Source: UBA8828 sp964510855 (GTDB lineage Bacteria > Verrucomicrobiota > Verrucomicrobiia > Opitutales > UBA953). From it: DNA of 64,000 nucleotides. Every line of letters starts with the position of its first letter. Position 1 is the stretch's first letter. The notes under the pieces are model-generated. The model saw only the letters and a program-made list of their open reading frames with translations, ran no database searches and was not told the DNA's origin. The DNA lies in contig CAZEDB010000002.1 of NCBI GenBank assembly GCA_964510855.1, positions 1 through 64,000 of the forward strand, in the 5' to 3' direction. Shown here in pieces: positions 41,244 through 50,200 of the stretch. Both the position numbers and the translations under genes were made by a program.

Positions 41244-43682
41244 TTAGGGCCCTTGTAGGTCGTGCCAGCTTCTCGCCTTAAATGCTTGTCGCCAATCGGT
41301 TGCACCAGGGGGGAGTTGCACGCGGATGTCATGGCGTTCTCCAGGTAGCATATCCACTAGACCGTCTTGAGCGCTGGCACTGACTTGAGTTGGCTCAAGA
41401 CATAAACCAATGACCACGCCTTTGGCATGGATGGTAAGCGTGGAAAGAAAACTCAGGCTAGGATTTTTATCCCCTTCAATACTGTAGTTAGATTCCATGA
41501 GCTTAGAATCCTCTGGGCGGTAAGCCCAAGGTAAGGGCCGAATGATGCGATGGGGACCATTCTCAGCCACGGCATAAACCGCTCCCGGCGGGAAAGTCCC
41601 TTTTAACGGACCTGGCCCCTGATGAACTTGGAGCGGCTGACCAGCAGCGTCGAGTAGGCGCAATGAAAGATCGAGCGCTTTACCTAAACTTTGTGCCTGC
41701 ACGGTGGCACCTTCGAAACTGAGTCGAACACCCTCAGGAGCTAGGCCGCGACGCGCGATAAAGTAGGCAGGCTTTTCGACGCCTTCTGTATCAATCAGAG
41801 AACGGGTGGTACCTGGCCATGCATCATTAAAATGCCAAAGGATGGCACCGTGCTCAGGTCCCTTTAATCGCAAGCGATCGAGTTGATTACGTAGATCCTC
41901 GGCCTGAAGCCAACGACTGGCAAAGGCGAGGGCGCTCTCGTCCGCCGGGTTTAGCCCTTCTTGTCCGAGTCGTCTCCCTAAATCGACTTCTTCTCTACCC
42001 GCTGCCCAACGTAGACCATTACCTAATTTCCATTTAGCGGCGGTTGCGGGCGAGGGTGCCGAGGCCAACAAGCGCATCGTCATATCGCCTGAGCCAAGCG
42101 TCTCCCCGTAGGGCAGGTAGGTGACGTCAGGTAAACGTCGCATGACTAAGGTGCGTAGACGTTCGTCAAAAAGGCGTGCTTGTTCAGCGACAACTTCCTG
42201 AGTTTCGCGTGCATGGCGAAGTCCCATCGCTTGCTCGGCGGTGCGGTAAGGAGCAGTCTCTGCACTTCCGCTCACTGCCACAACACAGGGGTGAAGCTGG
42301 AGTAGGCGTAACGCACTATCGACTTCTTCACCTGCCGCATTGGCAAAGTTTTCATCCCCGGGAAACAAACCGCGCACAAAGGGTAGCTCGACCCATAAAG
42401 CCACGCCTGCAAGGTCACAGGCTTCTAAGACTTCGGCGCTCGGATAACCCGCGCCACCCCAATAGCGTATGAGATTAAAGCCCGCATCGGCGGCCCGACG
42501 AATGAAAGCGGCCTGGTTCGCTTCTCGATTCGGTAGCGCCAAATCTGTGGGCATGAGGGTGATTCCACGAATTGCAACGCGTCCAGCGGGTGTAATCAGT
42601 GCCGCTGGGCGGGTTGCACTTCCACTATCGAGCTTGGTCGTACGCCGAAAATGCGGGAGGTCTACGCTGAGTGAGAAACCTGCACCCTTCTCAACATCCT
42701 CGTTGCTTGCGGTAATAGTTAAATTACTGAAGTTTTGCCTCAAGTCTTCTGGGGTATGGGTCGCGCCTAATTTCCATTTCGCTTCGGGTGCTTCAGCCAG
42801 TCGACGTATGATTTTCTGTATACCGGGTCTAATTTCGATACGACTCGCTTCGGTAATCCCAGTGGCTGTACGGGTTTCACCTTGGTCGAGTAGGGGTGGG
42901 GTAGTGTCGCTGTCACGGACCTCGGCTTTAAAAGGTTGAGGAAGAAAACTTTCGATGGTCACTTCAGCAAAGATTTGTCCGCCCTGATTTAGCCGTCCTG
43001 TACTCCGGGGCGTACCCCCAAAGGTTGCGGAACGAATCCCCCCGATAATAACTTCACATCCAGGTACGGGAGGCGCGACTTCCGTTCCTAGCCAAGCCCG
43101 AGGAACGCGCATCGTAACGGCGGGTCCATCGGGTAAGTTACGTGTGAGTGCAGCATGACGTCGGGCAGCTTCGGGTTGAATGGCAAAAAGTCGGATGAGT
43201 AAGTCATTACGACCTTCTCGAAGGGCTTGGCTGATAGGAAAGACCCAGGGGCCAACGCGTCCGTTCCATTCGTCAAGTTTGAGCGCATGCGGGGTGCTCC
43301 CGATGAGAATGCCGTTCAAGTAGACTTCTGCTAAGGGACTTAGTCGTTGAAAATGGAGTTCCATACCCGGACTGCCTTTTTTCGCGCTGACAAAGACCGT
43401 AGCTAATTCCCAGTCTCGGGTAAGGAGATCTGCAGACTCACCTCCGCTTTCAAAAGGGTGGGGCATACCCTCAGTCATCCGTTGGCGAACCAATGAAAAC
43501 CCAGAGTTTCTCTCAGGGTTAAAAGGGTACTCGTCGCGATGGACGGGTTTCCAAGCTTCTTCAATGCCAGGGCTGCCGTCAGCTAATGGCTCAGTAACTG
43601 GGCGATAAAGCCAAGTAGCCTCGTTTAAACTTGCCGCAAAAGTTAGGCTTACACCCAAGAGTAACCAAACGAGATGCTTCAT
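41244..43682 (-). CDS. Secreted GH2 beta-mannosidase-like protein
   Basis: The 812 aa protein has a signal peptide (ending about residue 17) and glycoside hydrolase family 2 organisation: an N-terminal sugar-binding-like domain (about 20-200), an immunoglobulin-like domain, and a TIM barrel from about residue 365. The beta-mannosidase signature is partly kept (FNLIRYWGGAGYPSAEVLEACD, residues 402-423). The acid/base region WcGnNE of the family reads VSGSAE, keeping Glu475 but losing Trp, Cys and Asn. I could not find the SEFG nucleophile block. It may be inactive or act on a different sugar. The start overlaps the cutC stop (ATGA). Confidence 0.75.
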   Translation of the reverse strand: MKHLVWLLLGVSLTFAASLNEATWLYRPVTEPLADGSPGIEEAWKPVHRDEYPFNPERNSGFSLVRQRMTEGMPHPFESGGESADLLTRDWELATVFVSAKKGSPGMELHFQRLSPLAEVYLNGILIGSTPHALKLDEWNGRVGPWVFPISQALREGRNDLLIRLFAIQPEAARRHAALTRNLPDGPAVTMRVPRAWLGTEVAPPVPGCEVIIGGIRSATFGGTPRSTGRLNQGGQIFAEVTIESFLPQPFKAEVRDSDTTPPLLDQGETRTATGITEASRIEIRPGIQKIIRRLAEAPEAKWKLGATHTPEDLRQNFSNLTITASNEDVEKGAGFSLSVDLPHFRRTTKLDSGSATRPAALITPAGRVAIRGITLMPTDLALPNREANQAAFIRRAADAGFNLIRYWGGAGYPSAEVLEACDLAGVALWVELPFVRGLFPGDENFANAAGEEVDSALRLLQLHPCVVAVSGSAETAPYRTAEQAMGLRHARETQEVVAEQARLFDERLRTLVMRRLPDVTYLPYGETLGSGDMTMRLLASAPSPATAAKWKLGNGLRWAAGREEVDLGRRLGQEGLNPADESALAFASRWLQAEDLRNQLDRLRLKGPEHGAILWHFNDAWPGTTRSLIDTEGVEKPAYFIARRGLAPEGVRLSFEGATVQAQSLGKALDLSLRLLDAAGQPLQVHQGPGPLKGTFPPGAVYAVAENGPHRIIRPLPWAYRPEDSKLMESNYSIEGDKNPSLSFLSTLTIHAKGVVIGLCLEPTQVSASAQDGLVDMLPGERHDIRVQLPPGATDWRQAFKARSWHDLQGP

Positions 43683-44422
43683 AACTGAGGTAAAAGAGCG
43701 AGAACTTGGCGGAGTTTTTCTTCATCAACCACCGGGGTGCTATCAGCCTCCCAATCAGGTGGGGCGCCTAAGTTAACCGAAGGAGGCCGCTGGGTCATAC
43801 GCGTGGATTGAACTCCTCGAAGTGAGGCATGAACTTCGCGCACCCCAGTACGTTCGACAAGCTGCCTAAGATTGCCTGCGTGAATGCCGCCTCCCGCTAG
43901 CACCGTAAGTGAGCTGGGGGTACGTCGCACTAACTCGGCAATCAATTCCGCACCCTCAAGGGCGCTCGGCGCCTGACCTGAGGTTAAAACGCGGCTGCAG
44001 CCTGCCTTGGCCACATCCTCGAGGGCGCGAAGCGGATCGGCAGCCCAGTCGAAGGCACGATGAAAGGTTACGGGCCTGCCGGCTGCGAGATCGACTAACC
44101 TGCGGGTGGCTTCGATATCAACGGTAGCATCAGGCTTGAGCATGCCGAAAACTAAGCCATCGGCGCCCGCTTTGAGGGCATGAAGCAAATCACGTTGCAT
44201 TACCGCATGTTCGTCGGCGTCGTAGAGAAAATCTCCACCTCTAGGCCGAATCATGACGTGAACTGGGGTGGTTGTGAGCGACTTTACTGCCTCAATTGTC
44301 CCCAAGCTGGGTGTGGTGCCCCCTTCGGCTGTGTTTTCACAGAGTTCAATTCGGTGGGCTCCGCCGGCTAGCGCGACTTTGGCTGAGGTTAAAGAGTAGG
44401 TAACAATCTCAAGTAGCACCAT
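43679..44422 (-). CDS. cutC: CutC family protein
   Basis: The 247 aa TIM-barrel protein belongs to the CutC family. CutC was named for copper sensitivity in E. coli, but its biochemical role is unsettled. The family blocks RIELCENTAEGGTTPSLG, MIRPRGGDFLYDADE, FHRAFDWAADPLRAL, VLTSGQAPSALEG and LTVLAGGGIHAGNL are all present. It lies directly before the GH2 gene, with overlapping stop and start, suggesting a shared job, possibly in sugar metabolism. It is divergent from the thiC riboswitch. Confidence 0.88.
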   Translation of the reverse strand: MVLLEIVTYSLTSAKVALAGGAHRIELCENTAEGGTTPSLGTIEAVKSLTTTPVHVMIRPRGGDFLYDADEHAVMQRDLLHALKAGADGLVFGMLKPDATVDIEATRRLVDLAAGRPVTFHRAFDWAADPLRALEDVAKAGCSRVLTSGQAPSALEGAELIAELVRRTPSSLTVLAGGGIHAGNLRQLVERTGVREVHASLRGVQSTRMTQRPPSVNLGAPPDWEADSTPVVDEEKLRQVLALLPQL

Positions 44423-44518
44423 AGTCTGATGCTTTGGCTTTGCCCTCGAGGTGGCAACTCTCCGTTGGGCTTGCCTGTTACGTTTTTAGCCCCAACTTGA
44501 AGCTGTTCCTTGCTAGGC

Positions 44519-44610
44519 AACACAGGGGAGCCCCCATGAGCGGGGCTGAGATGCGACTGCCACGGTCGCGAACCCTCCGTACCTGATGCGCTCTGCGCCG
44601 TAGGAAGTTG
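44519..44610 (+). promoter_or_regulatory. TPP riboswitch (THI element)
   Basis: The leader contains the conserved blocks of the thiamine-pyrophosphate riboswitch in order: ACAGGGGAGCCCCC, GGGGCTGAGATGCGAC, GAACCCTCCGTACCTGATGC and GCGCCGTAGGAAG. The CTGAGA and ACCTGAT motifs bind the pyrimidine and pyrophosphate. About 48 nt separate it from the thiC ATG, with a run of six T at 44650-44655 just before the start codon. The off-state could be terminator or ribosome-site masking; a good terminator stem is not clear. Confidence 0.92.
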
Positions 44611-44657
44611 TAAGTGCCTTTCCTAGGCCGTTTCAGGTCGTTGCTGCAGTTTTTTCC

Positions 44658-46547
44658 ATGGTCAACGATCCTCAACCTCCTCCCTTCCCCAAATCCCGCC
44701 GCGTCTACGTTGCGGGCTCTCGTGACGACTTACGCGTCCCGATGCGGGAGATTCAACTCGAACCTACCCGACGTCATGACGGCACCCTTGTGCCCAATGA
44801 AGCCGTGCGCGTTTACGATACCTCAGGTGCTTGGGGCGATGAAGCTTTTCATGGTGATGTGGAGCGTGGCCTTCCTCCCATTCGCACCCCCTGGATTACC
44901 GACCGGGGCGATGTTGAGGTCATTGCGGGCCGTACGCCCCAGCCCATTGATGACGGTTACTTGTCGCGCACGCACGCTGAGGGTGCGGCACGCGCCACGA
45001 GCCGAAATCGTCTGGTGCACTTCAATCGTGCCGAACGTCAAATTCTCAAGGGTAAGCCTGGGCAACGCCCAACCCAACTCGCCTATGCGCGTAAGGGTAT
45101 CATCACCCCTGAGATGGAATTTGTCGCCCTACGCGAAAATCTCTATCAAGCAGCTGCTCAAGAAGCTACTAGCGCACGCCGTGACCACTTAGGTTTTCAG
45201 CATGCAGGCCAGTCGCATGGGGCCGCCATCCCCCGGCAGATAACGCCGGAATTTGTGCGCGATGAGATTGCGAGAGGCCGAGCTATTCTGCCGGCAAACA
45301 TTAATCACCCTGAGCTCGAGCCCATGATTATCGGGCGTAATTTCTTAGTTAAGATTAATACCAATATTGGTAATTCCGCCGTCGCCTCCTCGATTGAAGA
45401 AGAAGTTGAGAAGATGCGTTGGTCGGTGCGCTGGGGAGGTGATACCTTGATGGATCTTTCAACGGGTAAAAATATTCACCAAACCCGGGAATGGATTTTA
45501 CGTAATTGTCCTGTGCCTGTTGGTACGGTGCCGATTTATCAAGCCCTGGAAAAAGTTGGCGGTCGGGCCGAAGCGCTGACGTGGGAAATTTTCCGTGATA
45601 CCTTAGTCGAACAGGCCGAGCAGGGGGTAGATTATTTCACAATTCACGCGGGTGTTCGCCTCGCTTATATTCCTATGACGGCTCGACGCGTTACGGGCAT
45701 TGTTTCGCGCGGCGGTTCGATTATGGCGAAGTGGTGCCTGCATCATCACAAGGAAAATTTCCTCTACGATCATTGGGACGATATTTGCGACCTGATGGCT
45801 TCTTATGATGTGAGCTTCTCCATCGGTGACGGTCTCCGTCCTGGCTCGATTGCGGATGCCAATGACGAAGCCCAATTTGCTGAACTGAAGTGCCAAGGTG
45901 AACTTACAACCCGAGCCTGGGAGCGTGGCGTGCAGGTTATGAACGAGGGCCCCGGCCACGTACCGATGCATCTCATTAAAGAGAATATGGAGAAGCAACT
46001 TGAGTGGTGTCATGAGGCCCCCTTCTACACCCTTGGGCCCCTTACCACCGATATTGCCCCGGGGTATGACCATATTACCTCGGCCATCGGTGCAGCGATG
46101 ATTGGTTGGTATGGTACCGCAATGCTGTGTTATGTTACCCCCAAGGAGCACCTTGGGTTACCTAACAAAGACGATGTACGCGAAGGCGTAATCGCTTACA
46201 AAATTGCCGCCCATGCTGCCGATTTAGCTAAAGGTCACCCTGCCGCTCAGATCCGAGACAACGCCTTGTCAAAGGCGCGCTTTGAGTTCCGTTGGGAAGA
46301 TCAGTTCGCACTCGCTTTAGATCCCGAGCGGGCGCGCTCGTATCACGATGAAACCTTGCCTCAAGAGGGCGCTAAGACCGCCCACTTCTGTTCGATGTGT
46401 GGACCTTCCTTCTGTTCCATGCGTATAACTGAAGACATTCGACGCCTTGCCGATGAGCAAGGTGTAGCTGCTGAGCAAGTTCTTCAAGCTGGCATGGCTG
46501 CAAAGGCGGAAGAGTTTCGCGCTGGCGGCAGTGAGATTTACAAGTGA
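44658..46547 (+). CDS. thiC: Phosphomethylpyrimidine synthase
   Basis: ThiC rearranges aminoimidazole ribonucleotide to the thiamine pyrimidine HMP-P with S-adenosylmethionine radical chemistry. The 629 aa protein is of standard length, with the N-terminal ThiC-associated domain, NINHPELEPMIIG, NEGPGHVPMHLI and the C-terminal cluster motif CSMCGPSFC (CxxCx4C). It is placed under a TPP riboswitch. The stop TGA overlaps the GTG start of the next gene, a methyltransferase, so both are probably thiamine-controlled. Confidence 0.97.
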   Translation: MVNDPQPPPFPKSRRVYVAGSRDDLRVPMREIQLEPTRRHDGTLVPNEAVRVYDTSGAWGDEAFHGDVERGLPPIRTPWITDRGDVEVIAGRTPQPIDDGYLSRTHAEGAARATSRNRLVHFNRAERQILKGKPGQRPTQLAYARKGIITPEMEFVALRENLYQAAAQEATSARRDHLGFQHAGQSHGAAIPRQITPEFVRDEIARGRAILPANINHPELEPMIIGRNFLVKINTNIGNSAVASSIEEEVEKMRWSVRWGGDTLMDLSTGKNIHQTREWILRNCPVPVGTVPIYQALEKVGGRAEALTWEIFRDTLVEQAEQGVDYFTIHAGVRLAYIPMTARRVTGIVSRGGSIMAKWCLHHHKENFLYDHWDDICDLMASYDVSFSIGDGLRPGSIADANDEAQFAELKCQGELTTRAWERGVQVMNEGPGHVPMHLIKENMEKQLEWCHEAPFYTLGPLTTDIAPGYDHITSAIGAAMIGWYGTAMLCYVTPKEHLGLPNKDDVREGVIAYKIAAHAADLAKGHPAAQIRDNALSKARFEFRWEDQFALALDPERARSYHDETLPQEGAKTAHFCSMCGPSFCSMRITEDIRRLADEQGVAAEQVLQAGMAAKAEEFRAGGSEIYK

Positions 46548-47365
46548 GCCCACGTCCCGCTGACCCAGCGTTACCCTCAGCAACGGCCTGGTATGATAGT
46601 CCACGTCATTACGACATGGTCTATGCTGACTATACCAAGCCCGAGACGCGCTTTCTTGAGGCTATGTTACAACAACATGGTCCACCTAAGTTAGGCCCGC
46701 GTGCGATTCTTGAGCCTGCGTGTGGCTCCGGTCGGCTCATCGAGTCTTTAGCCAGACGGGGACATCGATTGTGGGGGTTTGATCTCAATCGGCATCAACT
46801 TGATTATGCTAAGACACGCCTGAAAACCCTCGGACTTAAGGCGCGACTTTGGCAGGATAATTTAGGCAGCTTTAAGATTCCCCCCGGAGCCCCGCGCTTC
46901 GATCTCGCGCACTGTCTTGTCAGTACCTTCAAGTATATCCTGAAAGAGTCTGAGGCGGTTCGTCATCTTAAGTCTGTAGCGGCTGCGTTACGTCCAGGTG
47001 GTCTCTATGTGCTAGGTCTCCACCTCACAGACTATGCCTTAGCTGCACCTGACCACGAACGATGGGCGGCCACTAAGGATAAGACCCGAGTTGTTAGTGA
47101 CACCTGGTCCGCACCCGCCAATCGACGTTTACGAACCGAGGCGATGCGCACCCGAATGAAGATTCGCGAAGGTACACGGTCATGGACAACCGAGACCGAG
47201 TGGACCTTTCGCACCTATGGGCCTGGCCAACTCAAAGCCCTGCTTCGTAAGGTGCCTGAGTTGGAACTCCTAGCCTGTCATGACTTCCACTACAATTTTA
47301 AGCAGGCACGAAAGCTCGATCTAGAATCTACCGACTTGGTACTGATATTACGTCGAAAGCGCTAA
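46544..47365 (+). CDS. Class I SAM-dependent methyltransferase, unknown substrate
   Basis: The 273 aa protein has motif I EPACGSGRLIESLARRG (about 56-72), the GFDLNRHQLDYAK acidic motif and the LVSTFKYILKE and LRPGGLYVLGLH blocks of the methyltransferase 11/25 family. I cannot name a substrate. It starts at GTG 46544, with GTGA overlapping the thiC stop, so it should be expressed under the TPP riboswitch. Thiamine biosynthesis has no well-known methyltransferase of this type, so this link may be new or accidental. It converges with a small secreted-protein gene with 2 nt between the stops. Confidence 0.85.
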   Translation: MSPRPADPALPSATAWYDSPRHYDMVYADYTKPETRFLEAMLQQHGPPKLGPRAILEPACGSGRLIESLARRGHRLWGFDLNRHQLDYAKTRLKTLGLKARLWQDNLGSFKIPPGAPRFDLAHCLVSTFKYILKESEAVRHLKSVAAALRPGGLYVLGLHLTDYALAAPDHERWAATKDKTRVVSDTWSAPANRRLRTEAMRTRMKIREGTRSWTTETEWTFRTYGPGQLKALLRKVPELELLACHDFHYNFKQARKLDLESTDLVLILRRKR

Positions 47366-47367
47366 GC

Positions 47368-47865
47368 CTAGCCGTCCATCTTAGACTCATCGTCTTTAGG
47401 TGCGGGTGCCGTTTCCGTCTTAGTAGGTTCAGCAGCTGCTTCTGTTTTCGCTCGTTGCGTCGCTTTTTCGACTAAAGGTTTGAGTAAAGGATTAGCGGCA
47501 ATGATGGCTTCATCGCGCATCTTTTCGCGGGTCGCACGGAGGGTACGGGCCTTAACATTAAGGGCCTCGACTTCAGCCTTCGGCTTTTTGGCAGCCCTGG
47601 CTTCGCGTACCAAACGGTAGGCTTCATCCTCAGCTTTGAGCGCGGCAGCAACTTCAGGGAGCTTGTTGGCTTTACTGCGAGCATTACGTAGTTGGCGTTG
47701 CTCGGCTGCAGTCAGTGCGGTTCCTGCAGCTTCGGTTTTTTGAGGAGCGGCGGCTGGTGAGGTCGCAGGAGCGACAGGCGCTGCAGGTGCAACTGGTGCA
47801 ATCGGTGCGGTCTCTGCCGTTAGCGCTAAGGTGGTAAATAAAACGAGAAGGGATGAGGGGCGCAT
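47368..47865 (-). CDS. Small secreted Ala/Lys-rich helical protein
   Basis: I do not recognise the 165 aa protein. It has a signal peptide (LLVLFTTLALTAE, cleavage near residue 17), a Pro/Ala-rich stretch to about residue 45, then a strongly helical charged region (RQLRNARSKANK, EDEAYRLVREARAAKKPK, LRATREKMRDE) that could form a coiled coil, and an acidic tail. Sequence and layout resemble the next gene, 47959-48462, in being secreted, Ala/Lys-rich and helical. They may be paralogs or distantly related periplasmic helical proteins, similar in look to Spy/CpxP-type chaperones; this is a resemblance only. Confidence 0.65.
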   Translation of the reverse strand: MRPSSLLVLFTTLALTAETAPIAPVAPAAPVAPATSPAAAPQKTEAAGTALTAAEQRQLRNARSKANKLPEVAAALKAEDEAYRLVREARAAKKPKAEVEALNVKARTLRATREKMRDEAIIAANPLLKPLVEKATQRAKTEAAAEPTKTETAPAPKDDESKMDG

Positions 47866-47915
47866 GAGACGTGTTCTAGGGTAATCCCCTTGGGTTTCAA
47901 GAACTAGTCCAACAA

Positions 47916-47940
47916 AAGACCCCGCCGGTGGCGGGGTCTT
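47916..47940 (-). terminator. Intrinsic terminator
   Basis: On the minus strand, AAGACCCCGCC pairs with GGCGGGGTCTT over 11 bp with the loop ACC, and TTTTGTT follows. It lies 19 nt past the stop of the gene at 47959-48462 and should end its transcript before the next minus-strand gene. Confidence 0.9.
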
Positions 47941-47958
47941 GTAGGGACCAGACCTGTA

Positions 47959-48462
47959 TTAGGCGTCCTGCTTTTGACCCTTATTCTTCTTGCCCTCAGG
48001 GCGAGGACCCTTGGGGCCACGACCTTCGCCCTTTTCAGCGCGCATGGCCTTGAGCTTATCGAAACTCGCTTGCAGCGAGCTATCGGTGGCAATGGCAGCC
48101 GCAACGTGGGCCTGCTTGGCAGCCTTAGCAGCTTCCTGAGCGGCTTCTGCCAGGGGTTGAATTTCTTCGCGGGTTTTACCTTCGTCCTTAGCGGCTTTGA
48201 CCGCAGCCCAAGCCTGCTTGGCAGCCTCGCGTGCTTGCACAACGGCGGGGTCATTCTTGGTTGCTTCGATAGCAGCCTTTACCTTCTCGGCGTCTTCCTT
48301 GGTGATGCCAGCGCGCTCGAAGTTAGGAAGGCGATCACGGCCTCCTTCTTCGCCGGTAGGACCGCGGCGTTCGCGCTTAGGCTTTTCGCCCGAGGCATTT
48401 TCGTTAGCTGAAACCGTAGCAACCGTGGCTGCTAGGGCGAGGATGAGGATTTTGGTAATCAT
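47959..48462 (-). CDS. Small secreted Ala/Lys-rich helical protein
   Basis: I do not recognise the 167 aa protein. A signal peptide (ILALAATVATVSA, cleavage near residue 19) is followed by a charged Lys/Arg/Glu segment (KPKRERRGPTGEEG), a helical core rich in Ala and Lys (EDAEKVKAAIEATK, EAAKQAWAAVKAAKDEG, EAAQEAAKAAKQAHV) and a very basic tail (RGPKGPRPEGKKNKGQK). It should lie in the periplasm and might bind nucleic acid, lipopolysaccharide or anionic polymers through the basic tail. It ends before a strong terminator and may be expressed alone. Confidence 0.65.
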   Translation of the reverse strand: MITKILILALAATVATVSANENASGEKPKRERRGPTGEEGGRDRLPNFERAGITKEDAEKVKAAIEATKNDPAVVQAREAAKQAWAAVKAAKDEGKTREEIQPLAEAAQEAAKAAKQAHVAAAIATDSSLQASFDKLKAMRAEKGEGRGPKGPRPEGKKNKGQKQDA

Positions 48463-48492
48463 GGTGGGTTATGCACCCATACAACCCCTCAG

Positions 48493-49332
48493 TTAGGCCG
48501 AAGTTTCAGGAAAATTGAGCCACGCCGCAGAGGGTATACCTTCGGGCCTTACGGTTGGACTTAGACCATACCGAGAAAGACCATGAATCCAGGTTTCAAC
48601 CCCCGTATCACCAGGGAAAAGTCGCTTAGCTGCGGAGCCTACTTGCTTACGGCGTTGGGTGAAAATTGCACGTGCCACGGTTCGGGCGCGTTTCGAGAGT
48701 CGTTGGGCGTCGGGGCGTTGGTCTAAAACAAGCAGGCAGCTGTCGACCTTAGGAGCAGGATGAAAACAACCTGGGGCAACCGGGTGTAAGCCCGTGCGAG
48801 AAAAAGCTAGATCGACTTGAATCGTGAGCGCGGACCAATGCTTGGTACTTACTTCAGCGGTTAAGCGTTCGGCAGCTTCGCGTTGGAGCATGAGTACCAT
48901 GCGCTGGGGATGAGGACCGAGGCAAATAGCCTCCATCCAAGCCGAGGAAATCGCATAGGGTAAATTTGCGATAACTTTGAAACCCTGCTCAGGGTGAGGA
49001 AGATCCGCAAGCGGGTGCTCGACTGCATCGCCTTCGATTAAGTGAAAGCGCTTGTCGTGACCGAGGGTGCTGCGAAGGTGAGTCGCCAGCGTGGGGTCGC
49101 GCTCAATGGCCCAAACTTCGGCTCCCGCTGCGAGCAGGGCACGGGTTAGGGTGCCTAGGCCTGGGCCAATTTCGACTACTCGGTCACCGGGACTTAACTT
49201 GCCCAGTGCGACCGATTTGCGTACCAGATTGGCGTCGATTAAGAAGTTCTGACCAAGAGAGTGACGGGGCCCATGACCGAGTTGGGTAAGCAGGTCTCGG
49301 GTTTCGGCTAAGCTCAGAGGCTCGTAAGTCAT
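48493..49332 (-). CDS. rsmA: 16S rRNA dimethyladenosine transferase
   Basis: RsmA (KsgA) dimethylates two adjacent adenines near the 3' end of 16S rRNA. The 279 aa protein has LGQNFLIDANLV (residues 27-38), motif I VVEIGPGLGTLT and the catalytic NLPYAISSAW (motif IV). The C-terminal helical domain is present. The start ATG overlaps the trpC stop as ATGA, so the two are coupled. There is a weak hairpin in the 30 nt before the next minus-strand gene at 48462. Confidence 0.95.
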   Translation of the reverse strand: MTYEPLSLAETRDLLTQLGHGPRHSLGQNFLIDANLVRKSVALGKLSPGDRVVEIGPGLGTLTRALLAAGAEVWAIERDPTLATHLRSTLGHDKRFHLIEGDAVEHPLADLPHPEQGFKVIANLPYAISSAWMEAICLGPHPQRMVLMLQREAAERLTAEVSTKHWSALTIQVDLAFSRTGLHPVAPGCFHPAPKVDSCLLVLDQRPDAQRLSKRARTVARAIFTQRRKQVGSAAKRLFPGDTGVETWIHGLSRYGLSPTVRPEGIPSAAWLNFPETSA

Positions 49333-50126
49333 GCGTTACGCAGAGCTTGTAAAAGCGCGCCGGGGTTCGGCGACCGCATGAGCGACTCGCCCACGAGCAG
49401 GGCTTGGGCTCCTGCCGCTCGCATACGTTTCGCATCTTCGACGTCACGAAGGCCGCTCTCGGCTACTTTAATAACGTTCGCCGGCATTTGCGGGATGACC
49501 CGCTCGGCAAAGGCAAGGTCGATGGTGAAGGTAGATAGGTTACGATTATTAACCCCCACCAAGGTCGGGCGATGGGTGAGGGCACGGGCTAGTTCCTCCT
49601 CATCATGCACTTCAAAGAGCGCATCTAGGCCGGCGGCTTGGGCAGCTTCGTGTAGATCGCGAAGCTGACCATCATCGAGTGCCCGCACAATCAGTAGAAT
49701 GCAACGGGCACCAGCCTCAAGGGCTTCAAGGACTTGGATGCGGTGGACCATGAAGTCCTTACGAATCGCAGGCACAGGTTGTTTACGTTTGGCTTGGGCA
49801 GCCGTAACGCGTCTTAGATCCTCCAGCTCGCCGCCAAAGTATTTTTTATCAGTAAGAATGGATAAGGCATCGGCACCTGCTTGGGCATAAATTTCAGCTT
49901 GGGCCACCGCATCAATGTCGGCACGGATTAGACCCACGCTTGGGCTCGCCCGTTTAACCTCGGCAATAATACTTAAGCCGTTGGGTCGACGTAAGGCCTG
50001 AGCAAAACTAAGGGCAGGGGATGGGAAGCGCGCGGCAGCTGCAGCGAGTTCGGCATTGGAAATAGCCCGGCAGCGGTCGGCAATCTCGACGCGCTTCCAA
50101 GCCATGATTTCTGCTAACTTATCCAC
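49329..50126 (-). CDS. trpC: Indole-3-glycerol phosphate synthase
   Basis: TrpC converts carboxyphenylamino-deoxyribulose phosphate to indole-3-glycerol phosphate in tryptophan synthesis. The 265 aa protein has SIIAEVKRASPSVG, ADALSILTDKKYFGG, IRKDFMVHRIQV and VGVNNRNLSTF, all expected of the TIM-barrel active site. The start is GTG at 50126, giving MDKLAEIMAWKRVEI, the usual family N-terminus. Other trp genes are not adjacent. The stop overlaps rsmA. Confidence 0.95.
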   Translation of the reverse strand: MDKLAEIMAWKRVEIADRCRAISNAELAAAAARFPSPALSFAQALRRPNGLSIIAEVKRASPSVGLIRADIDAVAQAEIYAQAGADALSILTDKKYFGGELEDLRRVTAAQAKRKQPVPAIRKDFMVHRIQVLEALEAGARCILLIVRALDDGQLRDLHEAAQAAGLDALFEVHDEEELARALTHRPTLVGVNNRNLSTFTIDLAFAERVIPQMPANVIKVAESGLRDVEDAKRMRAAGAQALLVGESLMRSPNPGALLQALRNA

Positions 50127-50200
50127 CAGCCGTTGCTACCCCTCGAACCCCTAGGTGGCAATCGTTTTGACTCTCGGCGTTGTCGCGTAACCGTAGACCT

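Noticed and set aside
50119..50127. TTATCCACC, one mismatch from a DnaA box
   Set aside because: It is part of the trpC start (codons for MDKL on the minus strand) and stands alone far from the other boxes.
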